From the NCBI GenBank assembly GCA_015711795.1, contig JACVJC010000017.1, forward strand, positions 1 to 51,727: a stretch of DNA of 51,727 nucleotides, read 5' to 3'. Source of the stretch: Candidatus Geothermocultor quzhuomuensis (GTDB lineage Bacteria > Actinomycetota > Aquicultoria > Geothermocultorales > Geothermocultoraceae). Below the pieces are notes generated by a model. It worked only from the letters and a program-made list of their open reading frames with translations, ran no database searches and had not been told where the DNA came from. A program made the position numbers and the translations under genes. Positions 26,987 through 34,385 of this stretch are shown here, piece after piece (position 1 is the first letter of the stretch; each line of letters begins with the position of its first letter).

Positions 26987-27282
26987 TTTAATATAGCTAA
27001 AACAGCCTGGCGTCTTTCTTCAAGAGTTTGAGCTTTATCTCTTCGGTCGTCTATTTTTAAGGTAGTAATAACCCTTTGAATTCCTTCTTTAAATGGTGCT
27101 TCGTGCATTTCTTGAGCAACTTTTAAAATTTCACTTAGGTTTCCTTGAATAATAGTAGAGGTTGGGGTGAGTTCAAAGCTAATTCCTTTTTCTTTGAGAA
27201 CTTGAAGCGAAGAAGCAATGAATTTGCTTATTCCTGGCTCACTTGTTCCCAAGGGAAGAATGCTAATTTCTAATGTAACCAT
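26983..27282 (-). CDS. MTH1187/DUF77-family thiamine-binding protein
   Basis: Small ferredoxin-fold protein of the MTH1187 (YkoF-like, DUF77) family, members of which bind thiamine or its precursors. 99 residues from ATG 27282; the earlier ATG at 27288 touches the GAGGAGG ribosome-binding site and is less likely. Typical stretches: VTLEISILPLGT at the start, FELTPTSTIIQGN, and a C-terminal TLKIDDRRDKAQTLEER. It is coupled to the ZIP transporter downstream. yjbQ, a gene with a reported thiamine-phosphate link, occurs separately at 41.9 kb. Confidence 0.85.
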   Translation of the reverse strand: MVTLEISILPLGTSEPGISKFIASSLQVLKEKGISFELTPTSTIIQGNLSEILKVAQEMHEAPFKEGIQRVITTLKIDDRRDKAQTLEERRQAVLAILK

Positions 27283-27347
27283 CGCCATCCTCCTCTAAAA
27301 AAATAACTTAAATAATTATTTTAGCAGAGTTAGAGAGGGAAGCAATC

Positions 27348-28244
27348 CTAATCTTCTTTTCTTCTTTGATTATTTCCTTTATTTTCCCTTGGCGCCTTTT
27401 TCTTTCCTTTTAACTCTTCTCCAAGCCCTTTCTTCTCATTTTCACTTGAAGAAGTTTTAACTTCTTTGGTCTCTTCCTTTGATTCTTGTAAAGATTCTGG
27501 CTTACCTCCTCCCTTTTCTTTAGGAAAAATATTCTTCTTTTCTTTCCTTAAATACTCAAGGGTCTCAGAAAAGTCTTCTTGTATTGATAGAGGAGATTTT
27601 TTAAGAGCTTTTTGGATTGCTTTTTCTTCTTTTTGGTAAATTGATTTTACTTGAGATAATTTTTCTTTCCCTTTGATTTTCTCCATCTTTTCAAGAGAGG
27701 ATTTCAATTCCTCCTTAGCATTTTTAATAGCTTCCTTTGCTAACTCGGGGTCTTCTCGGATGATCAAAGAAGCCTCTCTCAGCCTTTTTTTGACTAGTTG
27801 GAGGGATAGCTTTATTTTTTCTGCTGGGTCAGTTGTTATCACCATTTGGATTTTTTCAAAGACTCTTTTAACTGGATAAAAAAGACTACCTGGTAATGCT
27901 TTAGTGGCAGCAAAGGTTACTCCTCCCGTCAAGAGAAAGAAAATTAAAGCAAAAGCTAAGGCAGGGCGGAGACTTCTTTGAAAAATAAAGGTTTTTGAGA
28001 TAAATCTTCTTTCCGGAATAGCCATTTTGTTTCTGGCTAAGGAGAGAATTCTTTCTTTAGTTGCTTTTTTGAAATCAGGGTCAGGCTTAATTTTGGGGAG
28101 AGTTTGGGTAACTTGGACTATTTCTAAAAGTGGCTTCAAGTCTTTAACCAAGTGGGGATATTTATTGAGGCATGCTTCAATATTAGCCCCTTTTCTTAAC
28201 TCTTCTATGCAGTTGTCCAAAGCTATCTCAATCTTCTTTTTCAT
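27348..28244 (-). CDS. Anti-sigma-like membrane protein (DUF5667 type)
   Basis: 298 residues. N-terminus (1-60): a helical domain with LDNCIEELRKGANIEACLNK, as in anti-sigma-like proteins of Actinobacteria and Chloroflexi. One membrane segment, LRPALAFALIFFLLTGGVTF, is near 93-112. The DUF5667-like outer part begins LPGSLFYPVKRVFEKIQ, is a long lysine/glutamate helix (120-235), and ends in a very charged, low-complexity tail (GKGKKKAP-like). It overlaps the ECF sigma gene by 17 bases, the usual arrangement for a sigma and its regulator. The N-terminal part would hold the sigma factor; the outer part would sense something at or beyond the membrane. The trigger is unknown. Confidence 0.78.
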   Translation of the reverse strand: MKKKIEIALDNCIEELRKGANIEACLNKYPHLVKDLKPLLEIVQVTQTLPKIKPDPDFKKATKERILSLARNKMAIPERRFISKTFIFQRSLRPALAFALIFFLLTGGVTFAATKALPGSLFYPVKRVFEKIQMVITTDPAEKIKLSLQLVKKRLREASLIIREDPELAKEAIKNAKEELKSSLEKMEKIKGKEKLSQVKSIYQKEEKAIQKALKKSPLSIQEDFSETLEYLRKEKKNIFPKEKGGGKPESLQESKEETKEVKTSSSENEKKGLGEELKGKKKAPRENKGNNQRRKED

Positions 28245-28797
28245 CTTTTAATTTTTCCCTTAATTTTTTTAAGGCTCTAAACTGAAGTAACTTCACAGCA
28301 TTTTCAGTTTTCCCAATTATTTGAGCTATTTCCTTGTTGCTAAATCCTTCAATAAACTTGAGGATAATCACTTCTCTGTGTTCATCTTTTAAATTGTTAA
28401 TTGCTTTGAGCAAGGATTCTTTCTCATCGAGTCTTTCAACCTCTTGAGAAATTTCTGCACTTGGTAGTGTTTCTTCTACTCGCTCGATAGTTTTGCTTTT
28501 TCGATAGTGATCAACAACTATATTATGAGCTATTCTAAATAGCCAAGATGAAAAGGGAACTGTTCGGCTTTCATATCTCTTTATCGCTTCAAGAGCCTTT
28601 AAGAAAACTGTTTGAGTTAAATCTTCTGCTTCCTCCTTTTTTTTAACTCGGTAATAGATATAGTTGTAAATCTTATCGACATAAAGGTCATATATTTCAC
28701 CAAAAGCTTCTGAGTTACTTTTTGCTTTCTCAACAATACTTTTTATTTTTTTAGGCTCTCTTTTTCTTTTTAAAAAGTAAAACGAAGATAAAGCCAT
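28228..28797 (-). CDS. ECF-subfamily RNA polymerase sigma factor
   Basis: Group 4 (extracytoplasmic function) sigma factor, 189 residues. Region 2: FGEIYDLYVDKIYNYIYYRV, EAEDLTQTVFLKALEAI and SSWLFRIAHNIVVDHYR. Region 4: LKDEHREVIILKFIEGFSNK, then EIAQIIGKTENAVKLLQFRA. ATG 28797, with AGAGGA ahead, starts at MALSSFYFLKRKR; an upstream in-frame extension to 28977 is hydrophobic and unlike sigma factors, so I leave it out. A TTGACA with a poor -10 (TATCTT) lies just upstream. It is co-transcribed with the anti-sigma gene. Confidence 0.92.
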   Translation of the reverse strand: MALSSFYFLKRKREPKKIKSIVEKAKSNSEAFGEIYDLYVDKIYNYIYYRVKKKEEAEDLTQTVFLKALEAIKRYESRTVPFSSWLFRIAHNIVVDHYRKSKTIERVEETLPSAEISQEVERLDEKESLLKAINNLKDEHREVIILKFIEGFSNKEIAQIIGKTENAVKLLQFRALKKLREKLKDEKED

Positions 28798-29222
28798 CTG
28801 GTTTCCTCTCTGAAGTTCAAAGATAACAAAGATAATGATACTGTCAACCTTATTAGAAAGTGAAGTAGGGACTAAGGTGAGGGAAGAGGTTGAAGTAAAA
28901 GATTGAAGGGCAAGAGAAAGAAATAAGTTGAGGCAAAGGTTAAGGTTGAGAAAATTTAAGATGGCAAAGAGTGTCATTCTTCGCCCCGCCTGGGCGGGGC
29001 GAAGAATTTTAAAAGTATTAAAAACTCAAAAAATTTTTTTAAATCATTTTTCGTTTTAATATGCATTTTTAATTTTGAAGGAAGCAGAAAGAGATTAGAA
29101 TTAAGAACTGAGGTAGAGGTAGAAGACAAGAAAATTAAAAAATTAATCTTAACCTCAACCTTTGCCTCTACCTTTAACTGTTCTTAGAGGTGCCTGTTTC
29201 CAACAGGCTTATTGATTTAGCC
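28798..29222. other. Repeat-filled intergenic region without a gene
   Basis: 425 bases without a credible gene. In order: a candidate minus-strand promoter for the sigma gene (TTGACA at 28842-28847, TATCTT at 28820-28825, 16-base spacing); a GTTGAGGCAAAGGTTAAGG repeat (28927-28950); a perfect 15-bp GC-rich hairpin (28976-29007); a second GAGGTAGAGG/CCTCTACC inverted repeat (29101-29187); and a 7-bp hairpin GCCTGTT-TCC-AACAGGC (29192-29208) just past the end of fmdB that may end that transcript. Confidence 0.55.
28976..29007. repeat. Perfect 15-bp GC-rich palindromic hairpin
   Basis: ATTCTTCGCCCCGCC, TG and GGCGGGGCGAAGAAT pair perfectly. On the plus strand TTTT follows directly. The GC-rich core stands out strongly from its AT-rich surroundings. 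It looks like a mobile palindromic (REP/MITE-like) element related to GTCATTCT...AGAAT repeats known from other anaerobes; that comparison is from memory. Confidence 0.6.
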
Positions 29223-29408
29223 TCAGCCAAAACCAAAGGAACTACCACAGCTATCCTTTGAGAAGTAAGAAGAAAAAGAGGAAAAAACCTTTTTAATCTC
29301 CTTGCTCTCACACTTTGGGCAAGCTAAATTTTCTTTCCCTTCCTCCACGGGCTGGAAAACGCTAAATCTTATTTTGCACTTTTCACATTTATACTCGTAA
29401 AGTGGCAT
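29223..29408 (-). CDS. FmdB-family zinc-ribbon protein
   Basis: 61-residue FmdB/CxxC zinc-ribbon protein: MPLYEYKCEKCKIRFSVFQ at the start and CPKCESKEIKKVFSS, giving two CxxC pairs for zinc. The C-terminus, KDSCGSSFGFG, is typical of the family's glycine- and cysteine-rich tail. I use ATG 29408, which follows GGAGAGGAGG; the longer frame to 29447 lies inside the ferredoxin gene. The ferredoxin gene upstream overlaps it by 20 bases. Function in cells is unclear; some family members are thought to be regulators. Confidence 0.82.
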   Translation of the reverse strand: MPLYEYKCEKCKIRFSVFQPVEEGKENLACPKCESKEIKKVFSSFSSYFSKDSCGSSFGFG

Positions 29409-29676
29409 TTGATTTTCCTCCTCTCCTTTCAGGTATTTTTTCTTCAATTAAAATGATGGCATTTTGAGGGCAAACCTTTAAACAAGTGCCACAGCCATCG
29501 CAAAGATTTTTATCAATATCGAAAGCAAAACCGGAAAAACAGGTTCCTCGGTTGCACGGTGTCTGACAAGTAATTTTGAGTAAAGGAACCGTATCAATAG
29601 CACCTTTTGGACAAACCTCAAGGTCTAAACACGCTTGGCACATAGTACATTTTTCATGAATGATTTTTGCTTTCAT
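29389..29676 (-). CDS. 4Fe-4S ferredoxin-like protein
   Basis: 95-residue protein with two cluster-binding segments: CTMCQACLDLEVCPKGA at the N-terminus, and CDGCGTCLKVCPQNA near 59-75. Between them are extra cysteines (CQTPCNRGTC), so it is not a plain bacterial ferredoxin and may bind an additional cluster or metal. ATG 29676 with a GAGGGATG context. It is transcribed away from the arsR pair on the other side of a 140-base spacer that holds a palindromic operator. fmdB is translationally coupled. Confidence 0.82.
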   Translation of the reverse strand: MKAKIIHEKCTMCQACLDLEVCPKGAIDTVPLLKITCQTPCNRGTCFSGFAFDIDKNLCDGCGTCLKVCPQNAIILIEEKIPERRGGKSNATLRV

Positions 29677-29694
29677 TTCATCATCCCTCTTTAT

Positions 29695-29710
29695 ATACCC
29701 CTATAGGTAT
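29695..29710. promoter_or_regulatory. Palindromic operator candidate upstream of the ferredoxin gene
   Basis: ATACC-CCTATA-GGTAT is a dyad resembling CsoR/CstR-type operators (ATACCCC...GGGTAT), based on memory of that family. No CsoR-family gene is next to it. It sits 19 bases upstream of the ferredoxin ATG, so it would control the minus-strand transcript. It might instead be bound by the divergent ArsR protein. Confidence 0.4.
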
Positions 29711-29754
29711 TTTACTTCAATTATTTTATTTTGTCAAATCATTATAAAAAAATC

Positions 29755-29783
29755 TTGACAAAAATTAAATTAGCAGTTAATAT
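29755..29783 (+). promoter_or_regulatory. Promoter of arsR1
   Basis: TTGACA (29755-29760), 17 bases, TAATAT (29778-29783). An imperfect dyad, AGTAGTT...AACTATT (29787-29812), lies between the -10 and the start codon and could be the auto-regulatory operator of the ArsR protein. Confidence 0.6.
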
Positions 29784-29816
29784 AAAGTAGTTAAATAATT
29801 TTAAAACTATTGAACA

Positions 29817-30095
29817 ATGGATTTAAGAGTAAAAATTTTACAAGCTTTAGCAGATGAGACAAGGTTTTGGATGGTGATAAAGATAAAAAAACGGGGGGAG
29901 ATTGGTTGTTCTGAACTAAGTAAGGAATTTCACCTTTCAAAACCAGCTTTATCGCATCATTTTAGGATTCTTCGGGAGGCTGGGTTGATAAAGGTGAGAA
30001 GAGATGGGCAGTATCACTATTTCACTTTAGATAATGAGTATTTAGAGGAAACTCTCCCTGGTTTAATTGATATAATATGTTCTAATTTAGGTTAG
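29817..30095 (+). CDS. ArsR/SmtB-family repressor
   Basis: 92-residue winged helix-turn-helix protein: LQALADETRFWMVIKIKKRG, CSELSKEFHLSKPALSHHFR as the recognition region, and GLIKVRRDGQYHYFTL as the wing. The metal-sensing ELCVCD box of classic ArsR is replaced by a single Cys (IGCSELS), so it may sense redox state or another signal rather than arsenite. It is followed after 12 bases by a thioredoxin-like gene and is divergent from the ferredoxin operon. Confidence 0.9.
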   Translation: MDLRVKILQALADETRFWMVIKIKKRGEIGCSELSKEFHLSKPALSHHFRILREAGLIKVRRDGQYHYFTLDNEYLEETLPGLIDIICSNLG

Positions 30096-30107
30096 AAGGT
30101 GATAAAA

Positions 30108-30371
30108 ATGGCAAATTTAAAGATATATGTTAGAGATAACTGTTTAGAATCGGCTCAGGCTTTTGAATTGGCTTCGCGGCTTAAGATGAGGTTGCCTCAA
30201 TTAAAACTGGAGTTGATTAAGTTAACTCCCGATGAGATAAAAAATAAAAATCTTGATAAGTATCAAGGTCCTATCTTTGTTTTGAACGATTCAATTGTTC
30301 ATATGGGACTTCCCGATGAAGAAATAATGGTCAAGGCATTTTTAGCTTTTGACCGTGAACACCAGAACTAG
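30108..30371 (+). CDS. Small thioredoxin-fold protein
   Basis: 87 residues, beta-alpha-beta pattern (NLKIYVRDNCLESAQAFELA, then LKLELIKLTPDE, YQGPIFVLNDSIVHMGLPD) like a glutaredoxin or thioredoxin-like domain. Only one cysteine is present at the usual active-site position (NCLESA), so a simple dithiol mechanism is unlikely; it could work as a monothiol or bind a metal. ATG 30108 follows AGAAGGTGA; a GTG at 30099 is also possible. Co-transcribed with arsR1, whose product probably controls it. Confidence 0.65.
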   Translation: MANLKIYVRDNCLESAQAFELASRLKMRLPQLKLELIKLTPDEIKNKNLDKYQGPIFVLNDSIVHMGLPDEEIMVKAFLAFDREHQN

Positions 30372-30512
30372 TAAATAAGCTGAAGAGCCAAAGCCATTAT
30401 AGACTGAAGTCCAAATTCTAACTGTTTAACTCTATTGTGGTATACTTAACAGAGATTGTTGGCTGGTTGGCAAGCAAATTATTATTTTGTAACAGTTTTA
30501 GGGGGCAATAAT

Positions 30513-30731
30513 TTGATAAAAAATTCTCATCTTGTTGAGCGTTTGGAAAGAAGCTTTATCTCAAGCTGAAAGCTCTCATATGAGCAATTCTTAAAAATCT
30601 TTAAAGCGATGTGGAAAGAGGGATTGGCGCTCGGAGTTCTTCCTCCAAAAGATCCTTTGGAGGGAATAGAGGTTGATATAAGAATGGCAAAGGCGTTGAA
30701 TTCATGTTTGAAGAACTCCTCACCCAAATAG
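30513..30731 (+). pseudogene. Decayed partner gene of a nucleotidyltransferase pair
   Basis: From TTG 30513 (AGGGGG site upstream) the frame reads about 18 residues, meets TGA at 30567, and then continues in the same frame for 53 codons (KLSYEQFLKIFKAMWKEGL, PPKDPLEGIEVDIR) to TAG 30729. The second part has the look of a small protein found just upstream of AbiEii-like nucleotidyltransferases, which supports an interrupted gene. A shorter product from ATG 30612 cannot be excluded. The gene overlaps the following pseudogene start, as in an intact pair. Confidence 0.5.
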
Positions 30732-31260
30732 GTTCTTATCTCGACAGACACAAGTTTCTCTACATGATTGTTGATGGGCAAGCTGTATTGCTTTATGGGG
30801 AGCCTTGTGTAACCAGAGACATCGATGTTGCCCTTGGAGTAAATACTGGTTGTTTTAGTGAACTCCTTTCTTTTTTTAACGAACTCAATCTCAAGCCTAT
30901 TCCAGATGGCGTGGAATCGTTTGTTAAAAAAACGATGGTGCTGCCTGCCACCGATGAAAGTACTGGCATATGAGTTGATTTATCTTTTCCTTTACCCCTT
31001 ACGAAAAAGAAGCTATAAAACGGGCAAGACAAGTTACCATTTTGGGGCGGACTTTTTCCTTTGCCTCTCCTGAGGATTTGATAATCCACAAAAATTTTGC
31101 TGGCAGACCTAGGGGTATTGAGGACGCAAAGACTGTGTTGGTTAAAAATCCTGGGCTGGATATTGAGTATATCCAAAGCTAGTTGAAAGAATTTGATATC
31201 TCATCTGGCAAAAAAGATTACCTCAAGACCTTTGAAAGGATATTGGAGGAAATAAAATAA
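30704..31260 (+). pseudogene. Decayed AbiEii-like nucleotidyltransferase
   Basis: The first 89 residues are an intact nucleotidyltransferase N-terminus (MIVDGQAVLLYGEPCVTRDI has the GGQAxxxYG...RxTxDID-type pattern, with the GG changed to DG). TGA at 30971 comes where a related gene would have Arg (CGA to TGA), then a frame change near 31000. The rest is readable to 31260 in pieces such as IIHKNFAGRPRGIEDAKTV and DYLKTFERILEEIK, with another stop (TAG) after YIQS. At least three lesions. The pair may once have been a toxin-antitoxin-like unit. Confidence 0.75.
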
Positions 31261-31301
31261 TTTTTTACTTCAGACTATCGACTTTAAGCTCCAGTCTGCT
31301 T

Positions 31302-31532
31302 TTAGTGTCCGGTTAGGTGGTTTCTCAAATTTTCGACAAGGGCTGGCGTTTCTTCATCTAGGATTTTCAAAATATCATTTCTTAAAGCATTGTGGGCTTT
31401 TTTGCAGCTTTTAGGAACACTCCCCCTCAGGGCAGCACTGGTATTTTCAGTTATCTGGATAAGTTCAGTTGCAATCACCCCATTAATATAGATTAAATCT
31501 TTCAGTAGTTTTTCAATTTTTTCGTTTTCCAT
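31302..31532 (-). CDS. Small helical protein of unknown function
   Basis: 76 residues, predicted all-helical (KIEKLLKDLIYINGVIATEL, SCKKAHNALRNDILKILDEE). It is preceded by an excellent AAGGAGGG site 7 bases from ATG 31532, which is why I believe it is real. It has one cysteine and no membrane segment, and I recognise no family. It is isolated: a decayed gene pair on one side and a gene-free stretch on the other. Codon use looks like its neighbours. Confidence 0.55.
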   Translation of the reverse strand: MENEKIEKLLKDLIYINGVIATELIQITENTSAALRGSVPKSCKKAHNALRNDILKILDEETPALVENLRNHLTGH

Positions 31533-31899
31533 TACTTGCCCTCCTTCCTTTATTTTTAAGATTCCCTTACCTTTTCACTAATAGCTAGGTTTTTAAATTT
31601 CATTTAATTAAAGATTAAATATCAAGGCCTAACTCATCGAACAAACTTTTATCAATTTTATCAGGAGCAAGGGTTGGAATAAACTTCCCCTTTAAAACAA
31701 TATTTTAACTGAGCTATTCCAATGTTCTTGGGAATTTGAGAATAGTTTAAAGTTGGTAAATTTCGAAGTCATAATTTTTCAAGAGCTTGATATTGGTGTT
31801 TTAGATTTAAGGAAGGTTTATTGAATCTTCTAGAAAATTTTAAACCTCTTACCCTCTCAAAAAAGAGTAGACTCTCAATTTAAATTCGCCTTAAAATCT
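31533..31899. other. Gene-free stretch with a possible gene remnant
   Basis: 367 AT-rich bases between the small helical gene and hypF. On the minus strand, 31615-31704 holds a 29-codon open piece that reads like a protein C-terminus (KGKFIPTLAPDKIDKSLFDE) but has a stop immediately before it and no start, so it is probably a remnant. I see no RNA gene, no strong hairpin and no clear promoter. Confidence 0.35.
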
Positions 31900-34251
31900 T
31901 CAATTGCTAGTAATAGCGCTAGCTATTACTGCTTGGCCAAGAGAAATTCCTCCATCGTTGACCGGAACCTGACGGTTAGTTATTACCTTAAAACCCTTCT
32001 TTTCTAAAAGAGGAAAAACTTTTTTAAGGAGAAGGAAATTTTGGAAAACTCCCCCACTTAAAGCTACAGTTGAGATACCCTTTTCCTTTCGGGCTTTTTC
32101 GCTTATTTCTACAATCATTTGAGCCACTGTGTTGTGAAATTTCCCTGCTATTACTTCTTTTGATCTGCCTTTTCTTAAGTCATCGATAATCCCTTTGATA
32201 ATAGGGAAAGTATCTATAACTACCGCTTGGTTTTCTAGGATTCTTTCTTGAGTCATGAGCGACGAATGGTGAGAGATAGTACCATATTCATACCTTTCTT
32301 TAGTTTTTTCATCAGCTATCATTTCCAACTCAATTGCTGCTTGGGCATCGTAAAAAACAACATCTCTCACGCCAATTAAAGAAGAAACAGCGTCAAAAAG
32401 CCGTCCGCAGCTTGAGGTTAAAGGAGAGTTTAACTTTTTATCGATTTGCTGGGAGATGATCTCTGCTTCTTTTAAGTTAATTCGCTTTAAAAAGTCAATT
32501 TGGAGATTTTCCCACTCCTTACCAAAGATGCTATAAAGATAAGAAAAAGCCATCCGATAAGGCTTCTTTATTGCTGCAGAGCCACCAGGCAAGGGGAGGT
32601 AACGGAGGTGCCCAAAGCGTTCAAAATTTTTAAAGGTTGAGATAAGAATTTCTCCTCCCCAAATAGTGCCATCGGTGCCATAGCCGGTACCATCAAAGGA
32701 AATCCCAATTACTGGTTCACTTACATTGTTTTCCGCCATCGCACTGACAATATGAGCATGATGATGTTGAATACCAATTAATTCAACATCTTTAAGTGAT
32801 AAAGCATATTTAGTTGAAAGATATTCGGGATGGAGATCATAAGCAACAATTTTGGGGTTGACCCTGAAAAGTTTTTTATAAAGTTCGAGAGTGTTTAAGA
32901 AATGTTCCATTGTCTCTTCATTTTCCATATCGCCAATGTGCTGAGAGACAAAAGCATAGCTCTCTTTAGTTAAGCAAAAAGTATTTTTTTCTTCTGGGCC
33001 AACAGCTAAGATTTCTTTGGCATTGAAGTCGAGATGGATAGGGTAAGGGGCATAACTCCTTGCTCTCCGAATCATCATTGGCTCTTTTTTAAAAACTCGA
33101 AGAACGGGGTCATCATAGCGGGAATAAATATCCCGATTGTGCATTAAAAATAAATCGGCAATGTGACCAAGACGCCTGATGGCTTCTTCATTTTCCGCAG
33201 CGATTGGCTCTTCGCTAATATTTCCGCTGGTCATTACAAGCATCAAATTTGATTCTTTTAAAATGATGTGATGAAGCGGTGTATAAGGAATCATCACCCC
33301 TAAGTAGTTGTTGTTTGGTGCGACTTCTTCGGCAATGGGAATATTTGGTTTTTTCTTTAAAAGGACAATGGGTGCGTGGGGAGAAGAAAGGAGTTTTTCT
33401 TCCTCGAGCGAGACTTCGCAGATTGATTTAACTGCTTCAATGTCTTTAACCATAATGGCAAAAGGCTTTCCTGGACGCCTCTTACGCTCACGCATTGTTT
33501 TAACCGATTCGTTATTAGTGGCATCACAGGCTAGATGAAAACCGCCAAGCCCTTTAATGGCAACAATTTTCCCCTGCTTAAGAGCATTGATAACTGAACT
33601 AATCGGGTCTGGAGTGACTTCTGGCTGCCACTTTTCAGTTTCTTTTTCATTTTTGGGTTGATCCTTGACCCTTGCCCCCTGACTCCAAATTTCTAGTTGT
33701 GGTCCACACACAGGACAAGCATTGGGTTGGGCGTGAAAGCGTCGGTTCATCGGGTCGTGATATTCCCTTTCACAATCTGGACACATTTTAAACTTCTTCA
33801 TCGTTGTTTTGGGTCGATCGTAAGGAATATCTTCAATAATGGTAAATCTAGGTCCACAGTTGGTGCAGTTAGTAAAGGGATAACGGTAACGTCGGTCTTT
33901 GGGGTCAAATATTTCTTTAAAGCAAAGTTTACAAGTAGCAATGTCGGGTGAGACTAATATAAACTTACCTTTTTCTTCCTGGCTCTTTTTTATTTCAAAT
34001 GTTTCGAAACCAACAGGAGAGAGTTTTTCAAAAGAGAGGTGCTCAATACTGGCTCGGGGAGGAGCTTTTAATTTGATATTTTTGATAAAACTTTGGAGGT
34101 CAGCGTTTTTTCCTTCAACTTCAATTTTTACCCCTTCTGAGGAATTAAGAACCCAGCCTTTTAAATGGTGTTTGTGAGCTAACTGGTAAATAAAGGGGCG
34201 GAAGCCCACTCCTTGAACCACGCCCTTAACCAAAATTTTAAATCTTTTCAA
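31900..34251 (-). CDS. hypF: Hydrogenase maturation carbamoyltransferase HypF
   Basis: HypF makes the carbamoyl group from carbamoyl phosphate and passes it to HypE for the CN ligands of [NiFe] hydrogenase. 783 residues, full length. Domain order: acylphosphatase-like (VKGVVQGVGFRPFIYQLA) at residues 6-90; two zinc fingers (CKLCFKEIF...CTNCGPRF and CPDCEREYH...CPVCGP); a YrdC-like nucleotide-binding domain (IKGLGGFHLACDATN near 235); and a Kae1-like domain with HHHAHIVSAMAEN near 500 and GLSGGVFQN-like VALSGGVFQNFLL near 745. TTG start at 34251 with AAGGAG 6 bases ahead. It is not next to hypE. Confidence 0.95.
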   Translation of the reverse strand: MKRFKILVKGVVQGVGFRPFIYQLAHKHHLKGWVLNSSEGVKIEVEGKNADLQSFIKNIKLKAPPRASIEHLSFEKLSPVGFETFEIKKSQEEKGKFILVSPDIATCKLCFKEIFDPKDRRYRYPFTNCTNCGPRFTIIEDIPYDRPKTTMKKFKMCPDCEREYHDPMNRRFHAQPNACPVCGPQLEIWSQGARVKDQPKNEKETEKWQPEVTPDPISSVINALKQGKIVAIKGLGGFHLACDATNNESVKTMRERKRRPGKPFAIMVKDIEAVKSICEVSLEEEKLLSSPHAPIVLLKKKPNIPIAEEVAPNNNYLGVMIPYTPLHHIILKESNLMLVMTSGNISEEPIAAENEEAIRRLGHIADLFLMHNRDIYSRYDDPVLRVFKKEPMMIRRARSYAPYPIHLDFNAKEILAVGPEEKNTFCLTKESYAFVSQHIGDMENEETMEHFLNTLELYKKLFRVNPKIVAYDLHPEYLSTKYALSLKDVELIGIQHHHAHIVSAMAENNVSEPVIGISFDGTGYGTDGTIWGGEILISTFKNFERFGHLRYLPLPGGSAAIKKPYRMAFSYLYSIFGKEWENLQIDFLKRINLKEAEIISQQIDKKLNSPLTSSCGRLFDAVSSLIGVRDVVFYDAQAAIELEMIADEKTKERYEYGTISHHSSLMTQERILENQAVVIDTFPIIKGIIDDLRKGRSKEVIAGKFHNTVAQMIVEISEKARKEKGISTVALSGGVFQNFLLLKKVFPLLEKKGFKVITNRQVPVNDGGISLGQAVIASAITSN

Positions 34252-34385
34252 ATCGTTCTCCTTTTAAGAAGGTTAAACTCATTTTATAGAATTTTAAAAT
34301 GAATTCAAAGTAAGGTGAAAATAGTTTAAAATTTTAAAGTCTTTAGTAATTTGAGTTAAGATTGAAAGGATTTGAGGAAATAAAA

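Noticed and set aside
28798-28977. N-terminal extension of the sigma factor as a membrane domain
   Set aside because: The extra 60 residues are spacer-like and hydrophobic by chance, contain the promoter candidate, and a better start with a ribosome-binding site exists at 28797.
30567-30569. TGA in the small upstream gene as Sec
   Set aside because: No conserved Cys is expected there, no SECIS-like hairpin is seen, and the partner gene is clearly decayed.
30971-30973. TGA inside the nucleotidyltransferase frame as a third selenocysteine codon
   Set aside because: The position is expected to be Arg (CGA to TGA), no SECIS-like stem follows, and further frame changes and stops occur downstream, so it is a lesion.
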